DNA of 45,377 bases from Haplosporangium gracile (GCA_015499985.1 JAAAUF010000249.1:1-45377); one strand, 5' to 3'. Numbered from the stretch's first letter, positions 1 to 11,997 are shown. Numbers and translations: made by a program. The notes: generated from the letters alone by a model not told the origin.

Positions 1-2
1 AG

Positions 3-254
3 AAAGAGAACATCACCGTCCTGCCCTGGCCCGCCAACTCTCCCGACCTCAACCTCATCGAGCACGTTTGAGCGTATATAAAACGCAAGCTGGATTGCAA
101 CACAGAGCCGCCAGAGAAGCTGAAGGACCTCTGGGAGCGTGTGAGGGAGATCTTGACAGACCCTCCTGATGACTTTCTTCCAAAACTGTATGAGAGCATG
201 CCAAAGCGTCTGGAAGAAGTCATCAAGCACAAGGGAGGTTACACAAGGTACTGA
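3..254 (+). pseudogene. 3' end of a Tc1/mariner-type transposase, inactivated
   Basis: The window opens inside a reading frame that translates to the C-terminal part of a Tc1/mariner DDE transposase. It contains the family signature SPDLNLIEH, whose Glu is the third catalytic acid of the DDE triad. The usual Trp codon just after it is TGA at 69-71, so the frame is broken there. It then continues without interruption through a basic helical tail to a TGA stop at 252-254. The 5' part lies outside the window. I see no obvious terminal inverted repeat in the following 300 bases. This is best read as a decayed transposon copy; a point stop is the only damage visible in this piece. Confidence 0.8.
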
Positions 255-1539
255 TCAGCCTGCTGTATGAGGAGGATGTAGCTGATTTCGTTTTTTTCTA
301 AACTGTCCCAATGAATTGCATGGTTTCTACACGATGACGATGACGATTGCGCGGAATAAATTTTATTTTAACTGCATACGGCGAAAGAGGAGAACAAAGG
401 GAACCTACGTGGCCTGATTGGGGATGGATGGATGAGAATCAAAAAAAAAAAAAGTTCATTCATGTTAAAAAGTCGAAATCATTAGGACCATTTAAAAAAT
501 GACTGCATATGTAAAGCAAATTACAACGCCTTGGCACTTATTGTTTGCAGCCCTCACTTGCACATGTTTTTTATACAATGTTGAAGGACGAGAAAAAGCA
601 TGCTTGTAGGAATTCAATGATTACCTTGCTGTACGAACATGCTCGCTGAGCCTTCACGATCGGTCTCGTGGGGTTGGTTGGTTGTTGTTGAGTCGAGCAG
701 TTCGGTTCATGTTTGTCGACGACTCTGGAATGTCCAAGTTTCTTTTTAGGGATTTGTTTGTCCCGCCGACTAAATAAGATCGTTTTTGTGAGCATTATTT
801 TTTTTTCCATGGCGATTTCATACAACACTCTCAAATGATCATACAAAAGTGTAGTTTAAGGTTGCTGATTGAAGGCGGATGGCCTTGAACTTGAGGAAGA
901 ATAATAAAAAAAACCCCCCCAATGAAAAAAAAAAGGCTGTTCTGGCAACTTCTGGGTTGCTGGGCGCCAAAGAAATAACGAGGAAGAAAGGAAATAGGGC
1001 GCGCGTTGTGTTCGTATTTCTTTCTGTAATTCCTTTTTATCCGCCCATGGAAACTTAAAAGTTTAAGAGAGACTCAACTCAAAACTCGCATGCTTGCTGG
1101 AGCGGGGGAGTTGTGTGTGTGAGAGAGAAAAAGCCAAATAGTATCAAGTGGCATCGTCAATTGCAACGAAATGTACATATTACTCAGTGTATGTGCGCCC
1201 GTGTACAAAGGTCAGGGGTGTGGTTTCTTGTTTGAAAGGGTACGACAAGAATAGAACGAACGATGACAACAACAACCATAACAACAACAACCATAACAAC
1301 AACAACTCACCCATTTTCGTCCCTTTCTCTTTCTTTCAAACTTTTTTTCAAACTTTTTTTTTTTTTTTTCCGCTCCTCGCTCCGTCATTCTATTTTCCCC
1401 TTCCACACTTCTTTTTTGTTTACCCATCCATCCACAACCCCTTTCCCTTCTTTCCTTCCCTCACTCTCTCTCTCTCTTTCTTCCTTTACCTCGACCCTTT
1501 CCTTCCTCCCAAATCTTTCCACTTTGTCATAGTCGGATC
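255..1539. other. Intergenic region, upstream of the glycosyltransferase-like gene
   Basis: No convincing gene is seen. The region is AT-rich with several homopolymer A runs, then a CAA/CCATAA microsatellite at 1266-1306. From about 1318 to 1525 the + strand is almost entirely pyrimidine (C/T tracts), which is the usual look of a promoter and 5' UTR in this window. Open frames across it are low-complexity translations of these tracts. Confidence 0.6.
1266..1306 (+). repeat. AAC-rich microsatellite
   Basis: A tandem array of AAC units interrupted by CAT, in three near-identical blocks about 14-15 nt apart. It lies just upstream of the CT-rich promoter tract of the gene starting at 1540. Confidence 0.8.
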
Positions 1540-3346
1540 ATGCAAATGTACAACCCATTGAAGAAACAACACATCAAAACCACGGTCGTCTTTTCGGTCT
1601 TCTTGACCGCCTTTGGATTTCTCCAGTTCTACCTTTACACCGACAGTGAGTTCCCTTCTCTTCCTCTTTCAGCCAACCAAAAAAAAATATAGCACTCTTC
1701 AAGCAAATCTATTCGTAATAAGCTGACAACTCCTTCTTTCCGCTTCCTTTTCACTCTTCTGCGGAATGCTACCTCAAAAACCTCAACTCAAAAAACCTCA
1801 ACTCAAAAACGCAACCTTCATAGAAGAATCAGAAGACATCCGCCTCCCTCACTTCAGCGCCATAGAAGCCTCCTTCGAATCCCGTCGGCCGCTGACGATC
1901 CCCATCACAATCGTGACCGCCGCCAGCGGGAATCATATCTGTGCCCTGGAGGCGTTCCTCTACCATATGAAGAAGACTCTGGATCAATTTGAGACAGATC
2001 CGAGAGAGGATCGGAGACGTGCTGAGGTTCGACAGAGGTTGGCGGTCGAATATTTGGAGATGAGTCCGGATTTGGCTGATATTCGAACAAAGACAAAGAA
2101 GATTCCTGTTGGCAACAATCCAGGTGGTACTCGTAAGGTTGTCAAGGGAGGAGGAGCTGAGAGTCTGGATCAGGATGCGGATCAGAAGGACGAGGGAGAG
2201 GAGCCGGTAGTAGAGGCGAGGAGGAGGAGCAGTCGGAATGAACACCGCGGACGACAGGTTGAAGAAGAAGGCAGTAATGAGGGAGACGAGGATTTAGGCA
2301 ATGCTCAAGACGACAACGAGGTGCATGACGACGAGGAAGAGGGGGATGTAAACACATTCTTGGAAGTGGAAAACGAACAAATGATCAAGGATCTGCAACA
2401 ACAACAACAACAACAACAACAACCACAACAACAACAACAGTCAACAACAACAACTATACCGGTCGATGAGTCTTCTTCCAAAAATATACCCGATCATGAG
2501 AATGCAGGAGCAGGAGACCCGATAGAGTTCGAGATCCGCCCAACCGTCATCGTCTACAACATGGGAATGGGTCCGACGAAGCGCAAGAAGAGACGCTTCG
2601 AGGCCCTGGTGGAGGCCGGGCTTATCGACCAAACCCTCGATCTGGACTTTCAAAAATACCCCGATTTTTGGCGCCTCGGCACTTCTACCCGCGGTGAGTA
2701 TGGATGGAAGGCGGGTATAATTGAGGAGGTCAGCCAGCGGGTCCTTTCTTCCCTTCCTACCTCTGGAGTGTTACCACCGGCTGATCTCCGACAGCAACAT
2801 CCTGGATCCCCATTACCACTCTCCAACCCAGCAACAAACAGAACAGCAACAAGAGCCCGCCACGAACAAGGAATCGTCTTGTGGCTTGACTCAGGCGACA
2901 GGATCAGCACTCCCTTCCTCCGCTGGCTGCCCAGCTTCCTCCTTCAGAATGGCATGTGGTCCCCTCAATCCCAAGACGACATGCAGACATGGACCCACCC
3001 AGGCCTACTTGAATATTTTCACGACTCTATCGACAACTATAATCCAGGAGAATCCAACTGCAACGGCGCAGCTATGGCGTTTGATGTTCGCAACCATACC
3101 ATGCGGGACGGCATCATGCGGGAATGGGTCGAGTGTGCACGGATAAAGGACTGTATCGCTCCCGAAGGGTCTTCGCGTGCTAATCATCGTCAGGACCAGG
3201 CGGCCCTGACGTATTTGGTCAAGAGGATGGGATATGGGCAGGAGCTTTGTCATGGTATGCCGGCTGTCTATGGTATTCAAGTGAATCAGGATCGGTATTG
3301 TAATGAGGAGATTGCTGCACAGCCGGATCGCGTCGCCTACGATTAG
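1540..3346 (+). CDS. Type II membrane protein, glycosyltransferase-like (unidentified family)
   Basis: Two exons, 1540-1645 and 1824-3346, give 542 residues. The 178-nt intron starts GTGAGT; its acceptor at 1822-1823 is the first AG after a CTGAC branch site near 1724, and the phases fit. The protein starts with a short basic segment and one membrane span (about residues 14-33), so a Golgi/ER type II topology is likely. A core segment reads TIVTAASGNHICALEAF, followed by a long acidic, Gln-rich insertion (about residues 130-245, CAA repeats at 2394-2452). The core resumes with VIVYNMGMG, LWLDSGD (a possible DxD-like metal site) and a C-terminal Cys-rich block with CIAPEG and HRQDQAALTYL. This order resembles poorly characterised nucleotide-diphospho-sugar transferase-like proteins such as the DUF1647 group. 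That link is by eye; the substrate is unknown. Confidence 0.6.
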
Positions 3347-3591
3347 ATAGCCAGTATTGCATCGCCTTTCATTTCCATTTTGCTCATAAAAACAATAATA
3401 TAGAGACATCATAACTGACAACAAAAAAAAACAAAATTGATTTATTCTGAAAAGAGATGAATGGAGGGAGGAGCTGGGTAACGATGTGAATGCAAAAGTG
3501 ATGGGTACAACGTGCAGAAAATAACAGCGAAAATAATAATGATAAAAGAGAATAATGAAAACTACAAAGGCGTCAAACAACGGCCATTTTT

Positions 3592-6500
3592 TCACTGGCG
3601 GGCACCGCCGCCACTACTGCTTTGACTCCGCTCAACAGCCGTTGCCATCTCAACCAAGAGGTCAAATTCGCCAGACCGCTGACACATATTCCTAAAAACG
3701 CCACCCTCCTCCCGAATCAGCTTCCAGGGGGTATCGAACTGGACAACCTGACCATGATCCATCACCAGGACCTTGTCAAAGTCGATGATCGTCCTTAACC
3801 GATGGGCAATCGTCAACAGCGTCGACTCCTTGAACTCCTCACGGATTGTCGCCTGGATACGAGCGTCCGTCTCGTGGTCAACTGAGGCAGTGGCCTCGTC
3901 CAGAATAATAATCTTACTCTGCTTCAACAGCGCACGGGCAAGACCAATCAACTGACGTTGGCCCTGAGAAAAGTTGCTGCCGTTCTCCATGACCTCACTA
4001 TCGAGGTTACCGAAAGAGTTGGAATCGGCGCCATCCTCGCCAATCAGGTGCACACGTCTCAAGGTCGCCCAGAGAGCTGCATCGTCGTGCTCGTTGAAGG
4101 GATCCAAGTTGGTGCGGATGGTGCCGATGAACAAGACGGGGTCCTGGGGGATGATCGTCAACGACGATCGGAGGTCATGCACTCCCAGAGTCGAGATATC
4201 GATACCGTCGACCGTGATCTTTCCAGCAGTCAACTCCATGAACCGGAAGAACGCCACAGCCAACGTTGATTTTCCTGCTCCTGTGCGACCAACAATACCA
4301 ATCTTCTCCCTGGGCTTGACATGGAAAGACACATCACGGATGACTGGTGGGTCGTCGGGAGAGTACTGCATCACAAGGTGCTCGACATTGATCTCTCCAT
4401 TGTTAGGCCAACCTGGGGGAGGGCGGCAACCTTCAATCACTGCTGGAGGCTCCTGAGGCAGGTCCATGTATTCGCGGACACGCTCCACAGAGTTCATGTT
4501 CATCTCCATTTCAGAATAGAGACGGCAGAGCCAAAGAATGTGGTCGGTGAAGGTGAGGGAGTACGAGAGCGAGAGACCAGCAAGACCGGGATCGATGCTG
4601 GTGTTCATAATGATTAAGAGACCGGCAAAGAACGAAACAAGCGCACTGAGAACATCCACGCGGATCGAAAGCCAGCGGTTGCAAACCCAGAGGTAGAAGA
4701 AGGGACGATTATGTTCATCCAAGAGCTCGAGGTTTTCGTGCTGGAAACGCTTCTCGGCACCATAGGCACGAATCGTGGCGACTCCAGAGAGGGACTCACC
4801 AAAATGCGAAAAGATGGGCGACTTGGTAATGGACTCGACACGCTTCAACTCACGCGAAGAGCGGAGATAGAGGTTGGCCATGGCGACAAACAAGATCGTG
4901 ATCACAAAAGCTGGGAACAAGAACTTGGGCGTAATGACGGTAATGACAATGACGACAGTCAGAGTACCCAAAAAGTCAAACATCAGGTTGGATGAGATGG
5001 ATGCGACATCCTCATCAATAGTACCCATATCCTTGGTGAAGCGGTTCATGATGCGGCCCAAGGGAGTGGTGTCAAAGAAGCGGACAGGCGAGTTCAAGAT
5101 CTGGGACAACAGACGACGGTGGATCGAGCGGGAAGCGTCAATTGAACCTTTGTACTGGACCATCTGGCGGCACATGATGGTGAAAATGTAGCCGAACGAA
5201 AGGAGGGCGTAAATTCCGAGGTAGTAGTTCAAGTCGTGGATCTGTTTGTTAGGCTTGTCGCCGCCGAGGGCAGAGAAATCGGTATAGGCAGAAGTTTCGT
5301 ACAAAGCCGAGATAGGGCTAACAGGCTGGTTATTATCGAAAATCTCTTGACGGCAGACACGCTGAGGGTGGTTGCCAAAGTAGGTGTGGTCGCCGCGGTA
5401 CTGGCAGGCAAACGACATCAACAGACCAGAGGCGTTGAAAGCAACACCGGAGGCAGAGTCGGCATAGGAGGTGATCGAGGCAGTGGCAAAGGTGGCGGCA
5501 GCGTTGATACTATCTCCTTGGTCCTGCGAAGCACCAGCCCAGAATCGGAGCCAAGTGTCAGCGCCGACTTGAGCGACCTGCATCAAGAGGAAAGCACCAG
5601 CAAGGAAGATCCAGAACGGAATGCCTCCCATCGAGCCGTAGTACATGCGGTAAACATTCCAGGAGAGCGAGCCATCGGTCTTGCCTTCGTCCTCCATGAG
5701 CTTCTTCTTCTCAACAACAGGGATGGTCGAGTCAGTCGAGGCATCGTCAGCGTGAGCCTTCTTTTTGCCAGCAGCAGTCAAAGAAACAGTCGAAGATCCA
5801 GAGACGCCATTGTCGTCTTCGGTATCCTCTAGTCCAGCAACAGTGCGCTCCTCAATAGGGTAGTCGTCCATAATCTGCTCCTCGTTGGTCACGTCGTCAC
5901 CGAGAACACCGGATTCAAACACCTGAGTCGAGGTTCCGCTTGCAACAACAAATCCATTCCTGAGGACAACAACATGAGCAGCACCGCGTAAGGTCAATGA
6001 GACGGCGTGGGTGACGAGGATACGGGTGCGGCCTTGCATCAAAGGACCCATCAGGCACTTGGCAAAGAGCCACTTGGCGGTATGGGCATCCACAGCGGAA
6101 AGACAGTCGTCCAACAAGATGTGTCCAGCTCTCGAGTAGATGGCACGGGCCAGGGCTATACGCTGCTTTTGACCTCCAGAGAGCGTGATACCGCGCTCAC
6201 CAATCTCAGTCTGGTCTCCATGCTCCAGGATCTCAAAGTCGCGTTCGAGTGCGCACATCTCGATAACCTGATCATAGCGGCGCTGCTCGAAGGGTGATCC
6301 AAACAAGATATTGTTGCGGACAGTATTGTTCTGGAGCCATGCCTGCTGAGCGACATAGGCGATTCCGTTGGTCAGTCCAGTCACAGGATTGATATCGTGT
6401 GAGTCGCGACGGGGTAAGAAGGCTTGACCCTTGACAGGATTGATCTCGCCAAGAAGAGAGAGCAAGAGAGAGGTCTTTCCGCTTCCAGTGGGTCCAGTAA

Positions 6501-9500
6501 TTACGGAGAGCTCGCCGACAGGGAATTCCAGGTTCAAATCCTTAAGCTCGAAATGGTGTCCGTTCAAAATCTCGCCGTCTTCGTGAGCAGCATTGGCGGC
6601 ATCCTGTTCAGCCTTTCCAGCATATGAGAAAGTGGCGTTTTTGAATCCGATGATTGGGTCGGTAGGCAGGTTCTTGCGTGGCTTGGCAGCGGCGTTGGCA
6701 TAGACAAGGACTTCCTCCTCATCCAAGAAGCGGTCGATACGGGCAGCAGAGACCTTGCAGCGCAAGCACTGCGATAACATCTCGGGGAAGGCATCCATGG
6801 GAGCACGCAGGACGTTAAAGAGAGCCAAGGCAGGGAAGGCAATTTCGGGTGTCAAGACGTTTCCTGCAATCTTGGTGTAGGTGAAGAAGGTCATGATGGT
6901 GACGGTGACGGGGGTACCGAACCAGAGAGCAGTGCCGAAAATCCACCAGGTGAAGCGAAGGCGGAAGCGAGCTAACTCACGCTCACGGGCCTCATCCACC
7001 TTGCGGTAGAAGTTGCGCTCCCAGGAGAAGAACTTGATGATGCGGATAGCCTGCAAGAGTTCGTTCATGAGCTCGGCGCGCTTGTCGGTGGCCTTCATAA
7101 GGTCGTCCTGGATCTTTTCGACCTTGTTGGTGAGGTAGAGATTGAATGGGATGAAGCAGGCCATGGTGAAGACACCGGCGAGGGCAGACCAGCCCAGGAT
7201 GCGATAGAGAAACAAGATGGCAAGGGTGATCTGAAAAGGGAGAATGTAGATATCCTGCAGATAGGCACTGGCATTCGAGATTTCCGAGGTATCCTATTAA
7301 ATAATTTCAGCAGACGTAATCAATTAAAAGGATGGTCGGCTTCCAAATATATCTGATATTTCCACACCTCACATCAGTTTGTTAGATCAGAAATCAGTGG
7401 ACGTTGACTTACGTTGGAGATCATGTTGTTGATGGCGCCAAAGGTAAACATCTCGTTGTCCTCATCGTCAGAGTCTGCATCGGGATTCGATCCCTTCTGG
7501 GTCTGGCCAGCACGATCCTTGCGGCGAAGGGCCTTGGCGTACACCTCTCCGACGACAATAGAGCGGAGCTGCATCGAGATACGGCGACCATGCCATAGCA
7601 TCTGCGACTGGGTAATCGTGGCAGTCAACATTCCAAAGAGCATACCAAAAACGTACACATATCCCCACTCAACCGAAATGGTTTCCCTGTTCTTCACAAA
7701 GTGGAGAATGCGCTCCAGTGCAAAGGGACCGGCAAAGGAGAGGAGACTCCAGCAAATAGCCCAGACAACCTGAATGGAGAGTCGCTTCTTGAAGTTGATA
7801 AAGAGACGGATAATGAAGGGATAGTTCTTGCGAGTAGCGAGAATGGATTGGCGGAAGTGATGGATGATAACAGAGGAATAGTCGCTCAGGCGGAAATCCC
7901 AAATATCTTCGTTGTTCAAGGGACGGCTGAATCCGAGGCGAATAAGAGGGTCCGCCCAGGAAAACAAAGCAAGATCGACGACTGAAGCATAGGCCTCAGG
8001 GCAAGGAACGCGTGCGCCAGGTTTGGCGACCAGGGCGCGAGTCGACTTGCCAGAGGTCAAGGCCAGAATGGTCAAGACAATAGCATCAGTAAAGTAGATC
8101 GAGTCGAGAATAAGCTCAAGAGTCGAAGTCCTGTGAATGACCTGAGAGCGAAGTCGGAACAAAGCGATGGGCAAGTTGATAACGAAGAAAGCCGAGAAGT
8201 GAGGAACGAGCGAGACCAATGGGTTGAGAGGACGCATAAGGTGAAGTACTGTTAAAGCGGAAATATAGGTCTAAAGACAAGTGAGAGTAAACGAGTGGGT
8301 TAGAAACATCGAGTTGGCTTATGGTACGATCTCTGACACCTCACAATAAGTCAAGTTATCCATTTAAGATGAGCAAAATCAAACGGAGCAAGGCAAAAGA
8401 GTCGAGACGCCAGTTTCGGTCCTTTTAGTTGTTGGGGAGGGTGCTGGCCAATGATCATTGAACTTTGTGACCTAGGACGAGCGGAGATTCTCTCCGTGGT
8501 CCCTCAACTCTACTTCTGCTTGTCCGCCTGGTCCTGGAAGTTAAAAAAGTGAAAGTGCACCTTGCGTTCGCACATTGCCGCTTGTTTGTGGGAAGTTGCT
8601 TTTTGCAGAGGGGTCATTATCTGTCCAGTCCTACTGTTAAGGTGGTATGGTTTTCTGAGTTGTCTTCATAGTTGATGCATCCTCCTCTTTCAATCTGGAA
8701 TGATGCATAAGATACTCACCCAAGCAATCGTCGAGACCAGAGGAGCCAGATAGAGATAGGTGCTCTTGTCCTCGTTTGAGCGAACAATCAGCCATGTAAT
8801 TGAGAGTCCGAGGGAGATCAAGGCAGCCAGGGTCTTTAATGCATCGCGGAGAGTGATGTGTCGTCCAGATGATACCTGACCGAGGTGCATATTAGATTCA
8901 GCGGGGTTCAAGGGTGCATCATCCTGGTCGAGGAGCTCCTGGTCATCGATATCTGTTTCTGAGCCGTTGAGGTTGTCCTCCTGAGTTGAAATGGGTAAGT
9001 AGCCAGACTGGTCTCCTGTATGGTTCTTGCGCAAGCGTTTGAGGATGACGGTGCCGATGATAGTAACGAACGACAGAGTGGCGAATACAATTGGGATTCC
9101 TGCATCGAGAACACTATGAGGTAGAGGCAGGATAGACAATGAGTGTCAGTCAGTCCGGTTTTAGGATCGCGTGACAATTGATCGAAAAAGGAGGCGAAAA
9201 AGAAAGAATGAAAGTATGGCCGTTATCTCCGGAGGAGTATGCTAAACAACTGCGGACTGAAGAAGAGAATATAGCAAAATCTTCTTTGGCCGGAAGTTGA
9301 AACGCATTGGACGAACAAGGGTGATTGAAAGGAAGTTCATCAACCAGACCCAACTTGCAAGGAGGACAAGTTGTACAAAGATGGGAACGATTCTAAAAGA
9401 AAAAAAATAATTTCCAGCCATCGTTGCTCTTGGTCCATGCATCCTCTTTACTTCGGATTATTTTTGTTGATGAACACAGACTAGGGAATGGGTGGTAGCT

Positions 9501-9746
9501 TACGTTTGGTGGAAGCACGGAGTAAAGTCATTGTCGATCCACGGTGCCTATACCACAACAAAAAAGAAATGGCCGAAAAAGGGAGATGAGTGTGAGGGTC
9601 GCACAGAGAGTAAGAGCACAGAGTGCAAGTGTGGAGTGTGTTTGTCTGTACGGTGGTTGGTTGTAACAAAAGAGAATGAGAGGAGTCGGTACCTCTGAGG
9701 AATCGTTTCCGCATAGCCGGGCTATAGGGCCAGGAGCGACGATCAT
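3592..9746 (-). CDS. ABC transporter, ABCC/MRP (YCF1-like) subfamily, full length with TMD0
   Basis: Five exons on the minus strand (9746-9693, 9547-9504, 9113-8720, 8270-7413, 7293-3592) join in phase to 1,683 residues. The N-terminus has the MRP-type motif PWIDNDFTPCF, followed by five predicted membrane spans (TMD0), then two TMD-NBD halves. NBD1 has Walker A GPTGSGKTS, signature LSGGQ and LLDDCLSAVD; the Asp in place of the catalytic Glu is normal for ABCC NBD1. NBD2 has Walker A GRTGAGKST, ILDEATASVD and a modified signature, FSQGQ. A charged linker joins the halves. The family exports glutathione, glucuronide or bile-acid conjugates and metal-thiol complexes, usually into the vacuole in fungi; the actual substrate cannot be told here. 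The protein is somewhat longer than most members (about 1,500). The start was chosen at 9746 because upstream codons are low-complexity. A possible extra exon at about 9243-9392 is described separately. Confidence 0.9.
9243..9392 (-). other. Possible alternative or cryptic exon inside an ABCC intron
   Basis: Within the 390-nt intron 9114-9503 there is a strong acceptor (a run of T then TTTTAG) at 9393-9394. The sequence after it is open in the phase left by the upstream exon for about 50 codons. It encodes a hydrophobic, membrane-span-like segment (LVLLASWVWLM) that could follow the CF motif just as the main exon does. I see no good donor: GTCCGC near the end would keep the phase but is weak. 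Chance is possible, because a T-rich intron strand naturally encodes hydrophobic residues. Confidence 0.25.
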
Positions 9747-11356
9747 TGTAAAGAATGGAAGTCGAGTCGAGTTCTTGGTTGGAGAAAACGAAAGAGGGAG
9801 AGGAGAGGACGGAGGGAAGAAAAGGAAAAATAACGAGCGTGACGAAGAAAAGGAAAAAAAAGAAAAGAAGTCAAACAATAGTTGACTTTTTAACCAGGGT
9901 AAGGAGGAAAAGTGGGCGCTCCAGTTTTGCTCCAGGGAACAAATGTATCCAAAAAATCTTTCTTTTTTTTTTATGCACTCTGTTCGCTCATCGACAATCC
10001 AACAAATAAACAAATAAACGGACTGTGAGTGTGAGTGTGAGTATGCTGACGTGAAAAAAAAAAAAAAAAAAAAACGAGATCAGAGCAACCCTATTTCTTT
10101 ACAAGTACCTCCAACTGTTGGATCCCTTGGACATATTTTTCGCCATGGCTGACTGGCTGTCTTGTCAGATATCCATGACACATCGATTCCTAAAAAAGAT
10201 CAGTCTCCCTCTTGCGCATTCATCCGCAGTTTTCCTCCGTCCGTGCAGGAGTCACTGTCATCTTACTGTTCTTACTATCCAGATGTCTCGAATGTGCATG
10301 CACTGTACATACATTCACAAGGAGTGCTCCATTCAATTTGCGCTTGTGTTTGTTAACCTTCAGCGGATTGCCTGTGTGCCATGTTCGTGCCTTTTTTTCT
10401 TTTTTCTTTTTTCATTTCCCTCTGGACACATTTGCAGCTCATGACGATGTGGGGCACAATTTATATCTCTGAGGGAAAGCCCAAGCGGCGCAGAATGTGG
10501 AAAGAGACTACAGTTGCCTTCCAAAATGCACTCCACTAAGGATTCACAATACCATAACCAATAAACTGATCAATTCTGATCCGCAGCTTGTGTTTTTAGC
10601 AGCAGCTGGAAACTGCGGACGATATGCTGGTTACGAATAAAGGGAGGGGAACGCTGTTTGATCTGTGGGTGTGAGTTTGTAAGTTGAAAATGAAAATTGG
10701 TGGCGTCCTTGGCCAGTTTTGGGCAAAGCCACACTTTCCAGAGAACGAGGATATTATTCTCCCTCTGACTGCAATAATTTTGATCCTCCTCTATTTTATT
10801 TCTGTGCGTAGTGACAGTGTGTGACAGCGACAAATATATATGCATTCAATCCCGACGATGATACCCATGGATCGATAACAACCCATCCATCCATCCCGTT
10901 GTTGCGATATTAATCATACCGACACCATCCACCGCTACTCGTCATTGTCTCATCGATCGCTACACCAACAAATATGTTTTTCGGGACTCGGGACTTTTGA
11001 ACCTGATGGCTGGGGCACTTTCATAGTGTCTCATTGACTTCACTACGATCAGGATGGGTCTTCACAAAACCATCTTATTTGGAATGAGCAAGATTTGACA
11101 CGGAGACGCCGGGCTTCTTTGAAAGAGAGCAGGACTATTCTGCGTGTACAGGAGCCAGCAGGGACGAGGCAGCCAGCTCTACATATGAGTAGCTTTTCAG
11201 CCGAACGGACCAGTATACAACAGCTACGCCCAACAGCTGCTGCTGCTATCTTGCTCGGGACGCTTCGGATATGCAACAGGCAATACAACAACAATGAGAC
11301 AGCCAGGAGGGACCATGTCCAGTACTCCTTACACTACACCCCACCCTTCAACCATA
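9747..11356. promoter_or_regulatory. Divergent intergenic region between ABCC and RPL9
   Basis: About 1.6 kb separates two genes transcribed away from each other, so both promoters should lie here. Next to the ABCC start (9780-9885) the + strand is purine-rich, meaning pyrimidine-rich on the ABCC sense strand. A 20-A run sits at about 10055-10073. I see no supported gene: the short open frames (for example 10118-10444, 10570-10845 and 11095-11376) have no recognisable protein character. No tRNA was recognised. Confidence 0.45.
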
Positions 11357-11415
11357 GTGAGAACAAAGGAAACTAACATGGAACGGTATCCATTTTTTTT
11401 CTCACGCGTTTGCAG
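11357..11415 (+). other. Probable 5' UTR intron of RPL9
   Basis: A 59-nt stretch begins GTGAGA, has an ACTAAC branch site at about 11371-11376, then a T-rich tract and TTTGCAG ending at 11415. The RPL9 start codon follows six bases later. Introns at or before the start codon are common in fungal ribosomal protein genes. The transcript start is not visible, so the extent of the first exon is unknown. Confidence 0.6.
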
Positions 11416-11421
11416 GACACA

Positions 11422-11997
11422 ATGAAGGATATCTACAAGGAAGAGATTCTCGCTATCCCCGAGGGCGTCAAGTTCGAGGTCAAGGCCCGTCAGGTCACCG
11501 TCACCGGTCCCCGCGGTACCCTCAACAAGAACTTCCGTCACGTCGAGATGGACATTGTCAAGTTGGACACCGCTCGCGTTCGCCTCGTTGTCTGGCACGG
11601 CAAGCGCAAGCACGTCGCTTGCCTCCGCACCATCCGCTCTTTGATCAACAACATGATCGTCGGTGTCACCAAGGGTTACGAGTACAAGATGCGCTTCGTC
11701 TACGCCCATTTCCCCATCAACGTCATTATTGCCGATGATGAGAAGTCCGTCGAGATCCGTAACTTCTTGGGCCAGAAGATCGTCATGAAGGTCCCTATGT
11801 TGGAGGGTGTCACTATCTTCCACTCCAAGGACCAGAAGGATGAGATCACCTTGATCGGTAACGATCTCGGCAACGTCTCCCAGTCCGCTGCCAACATCCA
11901 GCAGGCCACCACGGTCAAGAACAAGGATATCCGTAAGTTCTTGGATGGTATCTACGTCTCCCAGAAGGGCGAGCTCAAGGGTGCCGACGAGGAGTAA
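11422..11997 (+). CDS. RPL9: 60S ribosomal protein L9 (uL6)
   Basis: An uninterrupted frame of 191 residues, the usual length of eukaryotic uL6. It starts MKDIYKEEILAIPEGV and contains the uL6 hallmarks VTVTGPRGTL near residue 30 and a second related domain with NFLGQKIV; the protein has the two tandem alpha-beta L6 folds. It binds 28S/25S rRNA near the sarcin-ricin region and the GTPase centre of the large subunit. The ATG at 11422 was chosen because the family begins here and the bases just upstream form a splice acceptor. Codon use is strongly biased to C-ending codons (GTC, ATC, CGT/CGC, AAG), unlike its neighbours, as expected for a highly expressed gene. RPA43 follows on the same strand 683 bp downstream. 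Confidence 0.97.
   Translation: MKDIYKEEILAIPEGVKFEVKARQVTVTGPRGTLNKNFRHVEMDIVKLDTARVRLVVWHGKRKHVACLRTIRSLINNMIVGVTKGYEYKMRFVYAHFPINVIIADDEKSVEIRNFLGQKIVMKVPMLEGVTIFHSKDQKDEITLIGNDLGNVSQSAANIQQATTVKNKDIRKFLDGIYVSQKGELKGADEE

Noticed and set aside
1266..1306. CRISPR-like spacing in the AAC repeat blocks
   Set aside because: Units are too short, spacers are not unique and the host is a eukaryote; it is a microsatellite.
1148..1561. Open frame on the + strand before the glycosyltransferase-like gene
   Set aside because: It reads through an AAC microsatellite and a pyrimidine tract, giving Asn and Phe/Pro/Leu runs; it overlaps the better start at 1540 in another frame.
4874..5832. Several + strand frames across the ABCC coding region
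   Set aside because: Shadows of the minus-strand transporter, which has clear motifs throughout.
6500..6560. A tRNA T-loop-like word (GGTTCAAATCC) on the + strand
   Set aside because: It lies inside the ABCC nucleotide-binding domain and no acceptor stem or anticodon arm can be drawn around it.
10480..10560. Possible degraded repeat or transposon edge in the ABCC/RPL9 spacer
   Set aside because: No terminal repeats, target duplication or coding remnant could be seen.
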